A stretch of DNA of 64,000 bases from the NCBI RefSeq assembly GCF_000429505.1, contig NZ_AUBZ01000022.1, positions 1 to 64,000 of the forward strand, in the 5' to 3' direction. Position numbers and translations under genes: made by a program. The stretch comes from Aliagarivorans taiwanensis DSM 22990. GTDB lineage: Bacteria > Pseudomonadota > Gammaproteobacteria > Enterobacterales > Celerinatantimonadaceae. This document shows positions 1 to 8,277 of the stretch, in pieces; within the stretch, counting starts at the first letter, position 1, and each line of letters starts with the position of its first letter. Below the pieces are notes generated by a model. That model was not told the origin of the DNA. It searched no databases and was given only the letters and a program-made list of their open reading frames with translations.

Positions 1-1
1 T

Positions 2-61
2 GCGGCAATGAACACAACTTACCTTGAACAGGTGCTATCAGCAGGGTTCTCAGAGAAATAG
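2..61 (+). CDS. Possible 3' end of an unidentified gene entering from the left edge
   Basis: An open frame runs from the window edge to a TAG at 59-61 and reads AAMNTTYLEQVLSAGFSEK. It could be the last residues of a gene of the integrated element, or chance. Nothing in 19 residues identifies a family. The following 370 bases (62-434) show no gene I can support. Confidence 0.25.
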   Translation, partial: AAMNTTYLEQVLSAGFSEK

Positions 62-434
62 AGTGAAAAGTAACCATTCACGCTCTCACCCTGACCTAAT
101 ATCTGTTAGTAACTAGATCACGAGTGACCAACAGGCGTCAAGGTGTCGGTTGAGGACTATTATCTACGTGTCCCTGACCTAGGTAGCAACCTTCAGTTAG
201 TGAAACAAAGTCTCAAGGCAAGCCTTGTTCGCTGTGAATCACCTTGAGGGGTGTGAAGCCTAACATCTTGATATCTGATCCCCCTCAAAATCAGCCGTTA
301 GTTGCTGACAGCATCGTCAACTTTAAACTAAGATGATCACCGTAACTTGACACAGGCGGATCAAACCGTTTGTTGAACTGGTGAGCGCATAGTACGCTTG
401 CGAGCCCTGATTTAACGACACAAGGAGCAACAAG

Positions 435-650
435 ATGGTTACTTACAAACGCCGTAGAGCTTCGGGTCGAAGCGGTCAGGCCAAGTCAACAGAAGCAGTA
501 TCCATTGTGGTGGACAGAAACGCTGTGTTAAAAAGCTTGCAGAATATCAACTTCACTCAAGCCGCTAAACGTGAAGCCTCAAGCAAAGCGAAAGCAAGCG
601 CGATTAAAGCCTTTAATGCCTCTTTTGAAAAGGTGATGATGGCTCGCTAA
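435..650 (+). CDS. Small basic hypothetical protein of the integrated element
   Basis: A 71-residue protein preceded by a good ribosome site (AAGGAG, about 8 bases before ATG) and followed by a hairpin terminator at 684-707, so it looks like a real single-gene unit. The N terminus is rich in Arg and Lys (KRRRASGRSG), and the remainder is Ala/Lys-rich and probably helical. No family is recognised. Its place in an integrase-bearing element suggests an accessory or nucleic-acid-binding protein, but that is only inference from charge and context. Confidence 0.6.
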   Translation: MVTYKRRRASGRSGQAKSTEAVSIVVDRNAVLKSLQNINFTQAAKREASSKAKASAIKAFNASFEKVMMAR

Positions 651-683
651 GTGCTACGCAATTTACTGATTATCCTGTTTAAG

Positions 684-707
684 TAGACGCTCATAGCGTC
701 TATTTTT
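684..707 (+). terminator. Rho-independent terminator after the small basic protein
   Basis: TAGACGC (684-690), loop TCATA, GCGTCTA (696-702), then five T. A perfect 7-bp stem with a U tract, 33 bases after the stop codon at 650. Confidence 0.8.
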
Positions 708-855
708 GTCTTTGAGTCATTCCGTGGCCAACGCTTCGCAATCCTATTTGCGCAAGGGGAGCCGAGCTGTGACACCAAATGGTGCTAACTCTACGGCTAG
801 GTGACTTTAGTTGGCCCGAGCGGCTAGCTGCTTAGCGACAATCTACTGAGTAACG

Positions 856-886
856 CAACGTGATTACGCACCACGCGTAATCGTTG
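856..886. promoter_or_regulatory. Inverted repeat upstream of the AlpA-like gene, candidate operator
   Basis: CAACGTGATTACGC (856-869) and GCGTAATCGTTG (875-886) form an almost complete inverted repeat with a 5-base centre, ending 20 bases before the AlpA-like start at 907. There is no U tract, so an operator or a leader hairpin is more likely than a terminator. The rest of 708-906 shows nothing recognisable. Confidence 0.45.
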
Positions 887-906
887 AGCCCAGTAGGAGT
901 TAAGGC

Positions 907-1176
907 ATGCAGCTGCTTGAGAAGAGAACAATACGAAAGTCACAGCTTGGTCAAAGAACAAAGCTAGGTGAGCGCGATGTGCTTGAGCGCATCAACAATG
1001 GCACCTTCCCTCCGCCAGTTAACTTGATAAGTGGCCGTGCACCTGTGTGGTATGAGTCTGAGATTGATGAAATCTCAGACATGCTCTGCAAAGGCGCATC
1101 CAGCAACCAGTTAAAAGCGGCCGTTAAACTGATGCTCGACAGGCGACCTTGTCAGCAGCTTCAGCTCCCATTTTGA
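907..1176 (+). CDS. AlpA-like winged-helix regulator
   Basis: An 89-residue protein with an AGGAG ribosome site before ATG 907. The pattern R-x3-LG...RINNGTFPPPVNL...PVWYESEIDEI (about residues 12-58) matches the small AlpA/MerR-like DNA-binding proteins that control excisionase or integrase genes in cryptic prophages and integrative elements. The FPPPVNL and vWyeseId segments are the strongest signs. It probably binds DNA as a dimer and regulates genes of this element. The inverted repeat at 856-886 directly upstream could be its own operator. Family assignment is fairly secure; the target genes are inferred. Confidence 0.7.
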   Translation: MQLLEKRTIRKSQLGQRTKLGERDVLERINNGTFPPPVNLISGRAPVWYESEIDEISDMLCKGASSNQLKAAVKLMLDRRPCQQLQLPF

Positions 1177-1398
1177 GTTGGTCGATTACAATACAGTACT
1201 CTGTGTCAGCATTTGGGCAGGTGCCGCCGGAAAGCACGCTGTTATGCTGAGTCATTTCGTGGGCGACCTCGCCGTTATTCTGTGTCGGTAACCGACACAA
1301 AACAATCTCGCTATAACCTTCCTTTTTACAGATTTATCATCCACCCTCAAAGCATCACGCCTATTAGCTTCTGTATAAAGTGCAGCCAGGAGAAGAGC

Positions 1399-1776
1399 AT
1401 GAGCCTGTTGAGCTGGATAGCTGGGTACTTTGATACCTCGTCGAGTAACAGCGGTGACGAAACCTTTGTGAGAGGCATGCCCAACTATGGCTTTTTCGAT
1501 AGCGCTCCGCCGCACAGCTCTCATGAAATAGACAGTAGGGGAACCAATCCGGCGACAGGCCTGCCCATGGCCGATAGCTTCAATGGTGTCGATGTCGCGG
1601 GAAATCCCTATGGTTCAGACTTGAGTGACCATGATTTGTTCGAGTTTCTTGACGATAGCACTGTGTTACATGAGCAAAGCGATGTTTTTGATGACAGCCT
1701 AAGCAACTCAAGTGGAAGCACCCTCGGTGGGGATGATGACCTCTTCGATGACTGGTTGGACTTTGATGATTGGTAA
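1399..1776 (+). CDS. Acidic hypothetical protein with an NPATGLPM / GNPYGSD motif
   Basis: 125 residues from ATG 1399, which has a strong AGGAG site; a longer reading from 1213 lacks one and adds an unlike, basic extension. Visible segments are RGTNPATGLPM followed by DVAGNPYGSDL (about residues 46-75), and a very acidic, aromatic tail (DDDLFDDWLDFDDW) at the extreme C terminus. The acidic tail resembles anti-recruitment or DNA-mimic tails only in composition. I do not recognise a family with a known function. It lies between the AlpA-like gene and the excisionase, so it is probably a cargo or accessory gene of the element. Confidence 0.6.
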   Translation: MSLLSWIAGYFDTSSSNSGDETFVRGMPNYGFFDSAPPHSSHEIDSRGTNPATGLPMADSFNGVDVAGNPYGSDLSDHDLFEFLDDSTVLHEQSDVFDDSLSNSSGSTLGGDDDLFDDWLDFDDW

Positions 1777-1968
1777 GTGCCAATGTCACTCAAAATACGT
1801 TAAGTCTCGCCAGCCATGACATTAGTTTAAAACCTTGCCCCCGTTACCAGCCATCCTAGCTTGAGAGTGGATGCGCATTAGCCGCCGGATAGATGAGAAA
1901 GCCATGCTTTCAACCATCTAGTTGCGGCAATGGTGCCTTCCATAACTAGAGCGTGTCAGAGGTTGGTT

Positions 1969-2193
1969 ATGAACGAGCTTAAGCAGGTATCGCTAATCTG
2001 GGTTTCGGAAGACAAATTGATGAGCCTTCTAGGGTTTACTCAAACCATGTGTAAAAACTATCGCGGGAAGATTTGGCTGCAAGGTGAGCACTGGGTAAAA
2101 ATTGGCGTATCCGGTGAGGCCAACCATCGCGGGCGCGTGATGTACAACTTACCGAGGATCTATGCGTGGATCGCCCAATACCCCCAACAGTAA
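1969..2193 (+). CDS. Excisionase-like protein (Xis)
   Basis: 74 residues from ATG 1969 (GAGG ribosome site). The order vWVSEDKL...LLGFTQTMCKNYRGKIWLQGEHWVKI...VMYNLPRIYAWIAQ matches small phage-type excisionases (DUF1233-like): a short winged helix that recognises att-site arms and directs the integrase to excision. Its TAA (2191-2193) is 2 bases before the integrase ATG at 2196, the usual xis-int coupling. An upstream start at 1930 lacks a comparable ribosome site and adds unlike residues. Confidence 0.75.
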   Translation: MNELKQVSLIWVSEDKLMSLLGFTQTMCKNYRGKIWLQGEHWVKIGVSGEANHRGRVMYNLPRIYAWIAQYPQQ

Positions 2194-2195
2194 AA

Positions 2196-3461
2196 ATGCC
2201 AACTGGCGTTGAAGTCCACGGCGGCTCGCTGCGGATCTGGTTTATGTATCGTGGCCATCGCTGTCGTGAGTCATTGGGCGTGCCTCCCACAAAAGCCAAT
2301 ATAAAAAAGGCTAGCCAGCAACGCTCGCACATCACCTATCTAATCAGAACAGGTGCCTTTGATTATGGAGAAGCATTTCCAGAATCCCCCAATCTAGCCC
2401 GCTTTGGGGTCAACTCAGCCACCATAACAGTATCTCAACTGGCGCAAAGGTGGTTGAGGTACAAAGCCTTGGACATCTCCAACAATACCCATGCTCGTTA
2501 CACCTCAATGCTAAAAACCATTGTCAACTATATGGGGCCAGATCGCTTTTGCAGCGACCTACGCCAACAAGACTTTGCCGAGCTTCGCTCCCAGCTATTG
2601 GACGCGCCACAAAATCATACTAATCGAGCCAAGTCTGGCCGAACTGTCAGAACCGTTAACACGTACCTGACTATCGCGCGGCAGATGTTCGAGTTTGCCC
2701 TTTCCAACGACATTGTAGAGTCACGCTTTTGGGAGAGCGTTAAGCAGCTCAAAAAGACCCGCTCTAAACCTGAACCACTTAGCACCGACGAGTTCGGTCG
2801 ACTATTAGCTGCGTGCCTACACCCTCAAGATGCCAACCTTATTACAGTTGCGGTCTACACTGGGCTACGCCATGGTGAGCTAATCAGCTTAGCTTGGGAG
2901 GATATCGACCTCACTCGGCGAGAATTAAAGGTATCACGTAACCTCGCAAGCATTGGCGAGTTTGTCCAACCCAAGACCGAAAGCGGTGAGCGTGTCATAA
3001 AACTCTTGTCACCGGCGGTGGAAGCCTTGCAGGCCCAGCAAGCAATAACCAAACTTTACCCCAGCAACGCTATAAACGTTGTTCTGCGAGAGAAGCGCCG
3101 AATCAGAATTGATCACTGTACGTTTGTATTTAACCCGTTGGTAACTGCACGAGGTGAGTATGAAAAGCCGCACTACTCAAACACCTCACTTGAAGACAAA
3201 TGGACGCGGATCTGTAAGCGGGCAGGCATCAAGCGCCGCCCCCCTTATCAAACACGTCACACTTTCGCGTGTTGGATGCTTTCAAACGGGGCTAATCCTG
3301 CGTATATTGCGGGGCAAATGGGACACAGCACCGCCCAGATGGTTTTCAATGTCTATGGCGATTGGATCCCCGAAAACGACGCTAATCAGGTGGCTATGTT
3401 AGAGGCGAGTTTGAAGAAAAGTGCCCCACACATGCCCCACAAGAAAACTAGAAACGCATAA
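2196..3461 (+). CDS. Tyrosine recombinase integrase
   Basis: 421 residues. The N terminus (PTGVEVHGGSLRIWFMYRGHRCRESLG) is the arm-binding domain of lambdoid-type integrases, followed by a SAM-like core-binding domain (about 85-185). The C-terminal catalytic domain shows the Arg of TGLRHGELISLAW, then the H-x-x-R box TRHTFACWML, GHSTAQMVFNVYGDWIP with the GH and the nucleophilic Tyr. It would insert or excise the element at an att site. I chose ATG 2196, immediately after the excisionase stop, over GTG 2166 because it gives the standard N terminus. The gene ends 28 bp before ettA, which suggests that one att end lies at or near the ettA 5' boundary; the other end is outside the window. Confidence 0.92.
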   Translation: MPTGVEVHGGSLRIWFMYRGHRCRESLGVPPTKANIKKASQQRSHITYLIRTGAFDYGEAFPESPNLARFGVNSATITVSQLAQRWLRYKALDISNNTHARYTSMLKTIVNYMGPDRFCSDLRQQDFAELRSQLLDAPQNHTNRAKSGRTVRTVNTYLTIARQMFEFALSNDIVESRFWESVKQLKKTRSKPEPLSTDEFGRLLAACLHPQDANLITVAVYTGLRHGELISLAWEDIDLTRRELKVSRNLASIGEFVQPKTESGERVIKLLSPAVEALQAQQAITKLYPSNAINVVLREKRRIRIDHCTFVFNPLVTARGEYEKPHYSNTSLEDKWTRICKRAGIKRRPPYQTRHTFACWMLSNGANPAYIAGQMGHSTAQMVFNVYGDWIPENDANQVAMLEASLKKSAPHMPHKKTRNA

Positions 3462-3489
3462 CTTAATGAATTCTAAGGAAAATTAACTT

Positions 3490-5154
3490 ATGGCCCAGTT
3501 CATCTACACCATGAATCGCGTAGGGAAAATCGTTCCTCCCAAGCGACACATTCTAAAAGACATCTCACTGAGCTTTTTCCCCGGCGCTAAGATCGGCGTA
3601 TTGGGTCTTAACGGTGCGGGTAAATCGACCCTGCTGCGGATTATGGCCGGCATCGATACCGAGATTGAAGGTGAAGCCCGCGCCCATCCAGGCACCAAGA
3701 TCGGCTACCTGCCACAGGAACCTCAGTTAGATCTGGAGAAAACCGTTCGCGAAGTGGTTGAAGAAGCCGTCGCCATCGTGAAAAACGCCCAGACTCGTTT
3801 GGATGAGGTTTACGCCGCCTACGCCGAACCGGATGCCGACTTCGACGCACTGGCCCAAGAGCAAGGCGAGCTGGAAGCGATCCTGGCCACCCACGACGCC
3901 CACAGCCTGGAATCACAACTTGAGCGCGCCGCCGATGCGCTGCGTCTGCCTGAGTGGGACACCCAAATCAAGGTTCTCTCCGGTGGTGAGCGCCGCCGTG
4001 TGGCACTGTGCCGCCTGCTGCTAGAAAAGCCAGACATGCTGCTACTCGACGAACCGACCAACCACTTGGATGCCGAGTCTGTGGCTTGGCTGGAGCGCTT
4101 CCTGCACGACTACGAAGGCACCGTTGTGGCGGTTACCCACGACCGTTACTTCCTAGATAACGTGGCTGGTTGGATCCTCGAGCTTGACCGTGGCGAAGGT
4201 ATTCCATGGGAAGGCAACTACTCGTCGTGGCTGGAGCAAAAAGAAGCTCGCCTAGCCCAAGAAGCCTCCCAAGAGAAAGCCCGCATGAAGTCCATCCAGA
4301 AAGAGCTGGAATGGGTACGCAGCAACGCCAAGGGTCGTCAAAGCAAGAGCAAGGCGCGTCTGTCACGCTTTGAAGAGCTTAACAACCAGAACTACTCGCA
4401 GCGCAACGAAACCAATGAGCTGTTCATCCCAGCGGCTCAACGCCTAGGCGATAAGGTTATCGATGTCACCAACCTAAACAAAGCCTACGATGGCCGCGTG
4501 CTGATTAACGACCTGTCATTCAGCATTCCTAAAGGCGCCATCGTTGGTATTATCGGCCCGAACGGCGCGGGTAAATCGACCCTGTTCCGCATGCTAAATG
4601 GCCAAGAGCAGCCTGACAGCGGCAGCATTGAGCTGGGTGATACCGTTGAGCTGGCCAGCGTGGATCAGTTCCGTGATGCCATGGATAACTCTGCCACCGT
4701 ATGGCAGGAAGTATCGGGCGGTCAGGACATCCTGCGCATCGGCAATATCGAGATCCCAAGCCGTGCCTACGTTGGACGCTTTAACTTCAAAGGCACCGAC
4801 CAGCAAAAACGGGTTGGCGAACTGTCCGGTGGTGAACGTGGCCGCCTGCACCTGGCCAAACTGCTACAAGCTGGCGGCAACGTGTTGCTGCTCGACGAAC
4901 CGACCAACGACCTGGACGTAGAAACCCTGCGCGCCTTGGAAAACGCCTTGCTGGAGTTTGCCGGCTGTGCCTTGGTTATCTCGCACGACCGTTGGTTCTT
5001 GGATCGTATCGCCACTCACATCATCGACTACCGCGATGAAGGTCAGGTGAACTTCTACGAAGGCAACTACACCGAGTACGAAGCCTGGATGAAGGAAACC
5101 ATCGGCGAAGATGCCCTGCAGCCACACCGCATTAAGTACAAGCGTATTAACTAA
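3490..5154 (+). CDS. ettA: Energy-dependent translational throttle protein EttA (ABC-F)
   Basis: 554 residues, the normal EttA length. Two ABC cassettes are present: Walker A GLNGAGKST, signature LSGGERRRVAL, Walker B LLLDEPTNHLD in the first; GPNGAGKST, LSGGERGRLHL, LLLDEPTNDLD in the second. The linker between them (about residues 245-325) is long, charged and helical, as expected for the P-site-tRNA-interacting linker. EttA is cytoplasmic, binds the ribosomal E site and gates entry into elongation according to ADP/ATP. There are no membrane segments. The ribosome site AAGGAAA lies in the 28-bp gap after the integrase, so native upstream sequence may have been replaced by the element. Confidence 0.95.
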   Translation: MAQFIYTMNRVGKIVPPKRHILKDISLSFFPGAKIGVLGLNGAGKSTLLRIMAGIDTEIEGEARAHPGTKIGYLPQEPQLDLEKTVREVVEEAVAIVKNAQTRLDEVYAAYAEPDADFDALAQEQGELEAILATHDAHSLESQLERAADALRLPEWDTQIKVLSGGERRRVALCRLLLEKPDMLLLDEPTNHLDAESVAWLERFLHDYEGTVVAVTHDRYFLDNVAGWILELDRGEGIPWEGNYSSWLEQKEARLAQEASQEKARMKSIQKELEWVRSNAKGRQSKSKARLSRFEELNNQNYSQRNETNELFIPAAQRLGDKVIDVTNLNKAYDGRVLINDLSFSIPKGAIVGIIGPNGAGKSTLFRMLNGQEQPDSGSIELGDTVELASVDQFRDAMDNSATVWQEVSGGQDILRIGNIEIPSRAYVGRFNFKGTDQQKRVGELSGGERGRLHLAKLLQAGGNVLLLDEPTNDLDVETLRALENALLEFAGCALVISHDRWFLDRIATHIIDYRDEGQVNFYEGNYTEYEAWMKETIGEDALQPHRIKYKRIN

Positions 5155-5178
5155 TCCTGTGCCGCACCGCTCAATAGA

Positions 5179-5203
5179 AAGGCTTCCTTCGGGAAGCCTT
5201 TTT
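5179..5203 (+). terminator. Terminator of ettA
   Basis: AAGGCTTCC, loop TTCG, GGAAGCCTT, then T residues: a perfect 9-bp stem with a stable tetraloop, 24 bases after the ettA stop. Confidence 0.9.
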
Positions 5204-5316
5204 CGTTGGAGACATTAAACTGCCCCTCAGCCCCGAGCATAGCGCTTGACCTTCAAGCAGCGAGCGCGAACTGGTAACCTTGAATCCGCCATCTTGTTAC
5301 TCGTAGGGACACGACC

Positions 5317-6489
5317 TTGATTGAAACTCTGGCAATCAGTAACTACCGCTCACTGCAAAACATTGTCATCCCATTGGCCAACCTGAATCTCATCACCGGC
5401 GCCAATGGCAGTGGCAAATCAAACCTGTACAAAGCGCTTAGGCTGCTCGCTGAAACCGCGCGCGGCGGTGTGGTCAACTCGCTGGCTAAAGAAGGTGGGA
5501 TTGAATCGACGTTTTGGGCGGGCCCGGCAAAGATATCCCGGGCAATGCGCCAGGGTGAGCAGGATATTCAAGCCACCAACTCGCAGGCAGTCAAGCGCCT
5601 TCGCCTGGGCTTTGCCGCAAGTGAGTTTAGCTACTCGGTATCTTTAGGGGTTACCCCACCACTGCCCTACCCCAGCGCCTTTGAGTTAGACCCAGAAGTG
5701 AAGCGCGAGAGCATCTGGCAAGGTAGCAAGTACCGCCCAGCTTCCGCCTTGGTGGAGCGCACTGATTGCCTGGTGAAGGCCAGAGATAAACGCCAATGGC
5801 AGGTGATTACCCAGCATATGCCGATGTTCGAGAGCATCTTCACTCAGCTCGCCGATCCACAGCACACCCCAGAGGTACTGAACCTACGGGAGTTCATCAA
5901 GAACTGGCGCTTCTATGACCATTTTCGTACCGACTCCGAGGCACCAGCGCGCTTGCCCCAGCTCGGTACCCGCACCACGGTACTGGGTCATGATGGAAGC
6001 GATTTAGCCGCGGCCCTGCAAACCATCATCGAGATCGGCGACGAGCAAGGACTCGAAGAGGCCATCGAAGATGCCTTCCCCGGCGCCCGCTTAACCATAC
6101 AAGTCTCTGATAATGGCCTGTTTAATATAGAGTTTAACCAGCATGGCTTACTGCGGCCGCTAACCGGTAAAGAGCTTTCCGATGGTACCCTACGCTACCT
6201 GCTGTGGGTGGCTGCCCTGCTGACTCCTCGCCCGCCCAGTTTGATGGTGATCAACGAACCGGAGACCAGCCTACACCCGGAGTTGCTTCCCGCATTAGCA
6301 CGGCTGATTATCAAAGCCAGCCAAGCTACCCAAGTGTGGGTGGTCTCGCATGCACCCGCACTAATCGATGCCCTCGAGCAGCAAGCGGAATGCAACACCA
6401 TTCGCCTGCGCAAACAGTTTGGCCAGACGGAAATTGAAGGACAGGATCTATTGAACACACCGCCCTGGGCCTGGCCCGATTTGCGCTAG
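5317..6489 (+). CDS. AAA-family ATPase, RecF/OLD-like without nuclease domain
   Basis: 390 residues starting at TTG 5317 (AGGGA upstream; no ATG fits the N-terminal beta strand MIETLAISNYRSL). Walker A is GANGSGKSN near residues 29-37. A signature-like LSDGTLRYL lies near 287, and the Walker B region LMVINEPETSLHP near 310, followed by the switch-like VWVVSHAPALIDAL. These are hallmarks of the AAA_21 SMC-like ATPases. It has no TOPRIM domain, unlike OLD nucleases, and no partner nuclease is adjacent. Proteins of this class occur both in DNA repair and in phage defence; the sequence alone does not decide. It is tail-to-tail with fpr, 1 base apart. Confidence 0.75.
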   Translation: MIETLAISNYRSLQNIVIPLANLNLITGANGSGKSNLYKALRLLAETARGGVVNSLAKEGGIESTFWAGPAKISRAMRQGEQDIQATNSQAVKRLRLGFAASEFSYSVSLGVTPPLPYPSAFELDPEVKRESIWQGSKYRPASALVERTDCLVKARDKRQWQVITQHMPMFESIFTQLADPQHTPEVLNLREFIKNWRFYDHFRTDSEAPARLPQLGTRTTVLGHDGSDLAAALQTIIEIGDEQGLEEAIEDAFPGARLTIQVSDNGLFNIEFNQHGLLRPLTGKELSDGTLRYLLWVAALLTPRPPSLMVINEPETSLHPELLPALARLIIKASQATQVWVVSHAPALIDALEQQAECNTIRLRKQFGQTEIEGQDLLNTPPWAWPDLR

Positions 6490-6490
6490 C

Positions 6491-7228
6491 CTACCAATAG
6501 CGCTCCACAGTGATATGTCCAGGCTCCCGTCGCAGGTGCTTGCGCAGCCCTTTTTGCTGCAACGCCTCGATGCCATCACTGATCATCTGCGGATTACCGC
6601 ACAGCATCACATGGGAGTGCTCGGCGCTGAGGCTCAGACCAGCGAAGGACTCTAGCTCACCGGAAAGTAATGCCGGGGGAATGCGCGCTTGCAGGCTGTC
6701 GGGATGGGCTTCGCGGGTAACTAGCGGCACAAAGTGGAAGCGCCCGGGCTTGGCTTGCCCCTGCCGATGGATCCGTTCCAGATAACAGAGGTCTTCGCCA
6801 AAGCGCACCCCGTAACACAGCACCACGTTGTCAAAGCGCTGCCAGGTTAGCGGATCGTCAATCATGGAAAGAAAGGGGCCAACGCCGGTGCCGGTGGCCA
6901 GCAGCCACAGGTCGCGGGACTCAGGTACCTCATCGACCACCATAAAACCGGCAGCATTGCTGGATAGCTCGATGCTGTCGCCGATCTGCAGTTGGTGGAG
7001 CTGGGGCGATAGCTGGCCGTCTTCCACCTTGATGGCCAATACCTCCAAGAGCGGGTCATCAGGAGCGTTAACCAGAGAGTAGGCGCGCGCCAAGCGCTTT
7101 CCATCGCGCTGTTCGGCTAGCTTGATGAACTGGCCGGCCTTAAAGCGGGGGATGTCCGCCTCGATCTTGATGGTGAAAAGACTATCGTTCCAATCGATGC
7201 GTTCCCTAACCTTGCCCGTCACCCACAT
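6491..7228 (-). CDS. fpr: Ferredoxin/flavodoxin-NADP(+) reductase
   Basis: 245 residues. Features of the bacterial subclass FPR are clear: the FAD-binding RAYSLVNAP, the NADP-binding GTGVGPFLSMI, the Cys-containing VMLCGNPQMI, and the short C terminus ending VERYW. It transfers electrons between NADPH and ferredoxin or flavodoxin in the cytoplasm, for example during oxidative stress or biosynthetic radical reactions. Starts at ATG 7228 (MWVTGKV). It stands alone on the minus strand, with a palindromic repeat element in the upstream gap. Confidence 0.93.
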   Translation of the reverse strand: MWVTGKVRERIDWNDSLFTIKIEADIPRFKAGQFIKLAEQRDGKRLARAYSLVNAPDDPLLEVLAIKVEDGQLSPQLHQLQIGDSIELSSNAAGFMVVDEVPESRDLWLLATGTGVGPFLSMIDDPLTWQRFDNVVLCYGVRFGEDLCYLERIHRQGQAKPGRFHFVPLVTREAHPDSLQARIPPALLSGELESFAGLSLSAEHSHVMLCGNPQMISDGIEALQQKGLRKHLRREPGHITVERYW

Positions 7229-7280
7229 AGCGTCTCCCTAAATCGTTGCAACAAATCACCGTTGACCTAAAGCATAGCTG

Positions 7281-7437
7281 TACCAATCCAAATAAGTACC
7301 GGGTCATTCTTGCTGGTCAAAATCATTGATGACAGCGTCAGCACTCTTGTAATTAGTCCACTAGTTACCGCGAGCGCCTCCTTGTCCTCAATGATTTTTC
7401 CTGCGCAACCTCTGAACATTACTTATTCGGATTGGTA
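7281..7437. repeat. 157-bp palindromic element with TACCAATCC terminal inverted repeats (MITE-like)
   Basis: The ends are TACCAATCCAAATAAGTA (7281-7298) and TACTTATTCGGATTGGTA (7420-7437), inverted with one mismatch. Inner arms AAAATCATTGA (7319-7329) and TCAATGATTTT (7388-7398), and the centre GTAATTAGTCCACTAGTTAC, make the whole element one imperfect giant hairpin. It encodes no protein. The right end abuts the stop codon of the TauE-like gene (7438-7440). The end bases TA could be part of a TA target duplication. This looks like a non-autonomous transposon remnant; no second copy was noticed in the window. Confidence 0.65.
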
Positions 7438-8193
7438 TCAGTCACTGAACAAGGCAGCAACACAAGCCACCAGCGTCATCGCAAACAAAAAGCGCTTAAG
7501 AGTCTGAGGTTTAGCAGAAATGGCCAACTTCACGGCCAGCTGTGCTCCGACCATATAGCCGGCCGCCAGTACTAGTGCAGGCAGCCAACTGACTTGCCCT
7601 TGCCAGATAAACATCACCAGCGCGACGGCGGTAAAACCGAGGGTACAGACCAGTTTCAGGGCGTTGGCTTTGATCAGGTCGTAGCGCAAACTGCCCACCA
7701 AGGCGGCCAGTAGTACAAAGCCGACACCCGCCTGTACAAAGCCGCCATAGAAGCCTGCAAACAATAGCGCAGGCCAAGCCGAAGGTGTGTCATTGACCCG
7801 CTTGACCGGCTCATCGGCTTCCGGCGACATCACTTCACTGCGCAGCAGCATTAAACCGGTGACGCTAAGCATGGCGCCCAACAGCAAGTATTTGATCAGG
7901 TAGCTAGGAGCGAACGCGGCTGCCGCCGAACCGGCTAGACCACCGACAAACATCGGCCAAAGGATGCCTGAGAGATCTTGAGTATCCAGCTGATTGTGGC
8001 GTTTAAAGCCTAAGGTTCCGGTCAGGCACTGCAAGAAGATCCCAACCCGGTTAGTGGCATTGGCCACTTCGGCGGGCATACCCATGACCATCAGCGCGGG
8101 AACCGTCAGGTTAGAGCCGCCACCGGCTAGGGTGTTGATACCGCCAGCGAGTAGCCCAAGCACCAGCAGTGCGCTTATCTCTAGCACCGTCAT
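7438..8193 (-). CDS. TauE/SafE family membrane permease
   Basis: 251 residues with about eight hydrophobic segments. The motif LLAGGINTLAGGGSNLTVPAL near residues 14-34 and its weaker repeat in the second half (FYGGFVQAGVGF) are characteristic of the TauE/SafE family, which moves sulfite, sulfoacetate or other organic anions across the inner membrane. The substrate cannot be told. I chose ATG 8193, with an AGGA site 10 bases upstream, rather than 8259, which would add a polar extension. It is divergent from lhgO with an 84-bp gap, so a shared promoter region is possible. Confidence 0.85.
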   Translation of the reverse strand: MTVLEISALLVLGLLAGGINTLAGGGSNLTVPALMVMGMPAEVANATNRVGIFLQCLTGTLGFKRHNQLDTQDLSGILWPMFVGGLAGSAAAAFAPSYLIKYLLLGAMLSVTGLMLLRSEVMSPEADEPVKRVNDTPSAWPALLFAGFYGGFVQAGVGFVLLAALVGSLRYDLIKANALKLVCTLGFTAVALVMFIWQGQVSWLPALVLAAGYMVGAQLAVKLAISAKPQTLKRFLFAMTLVACVAALFSD

Positions 8194-8277
8194 CTGTATT
8201 GCATCCTTGTCACCACTATCCAAATCTTGTTGTTCGCCTGTTACACTCAAGATCAACAAGCTCGGATAAGGATGTCA

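Noticed and set aside
1-3461. Complete prophage
   Set aside because: Only integrase, excisionase, an AlpA-like regulator and small unknown genes are visible; no structural, lysis or packaging genes are present in the window.
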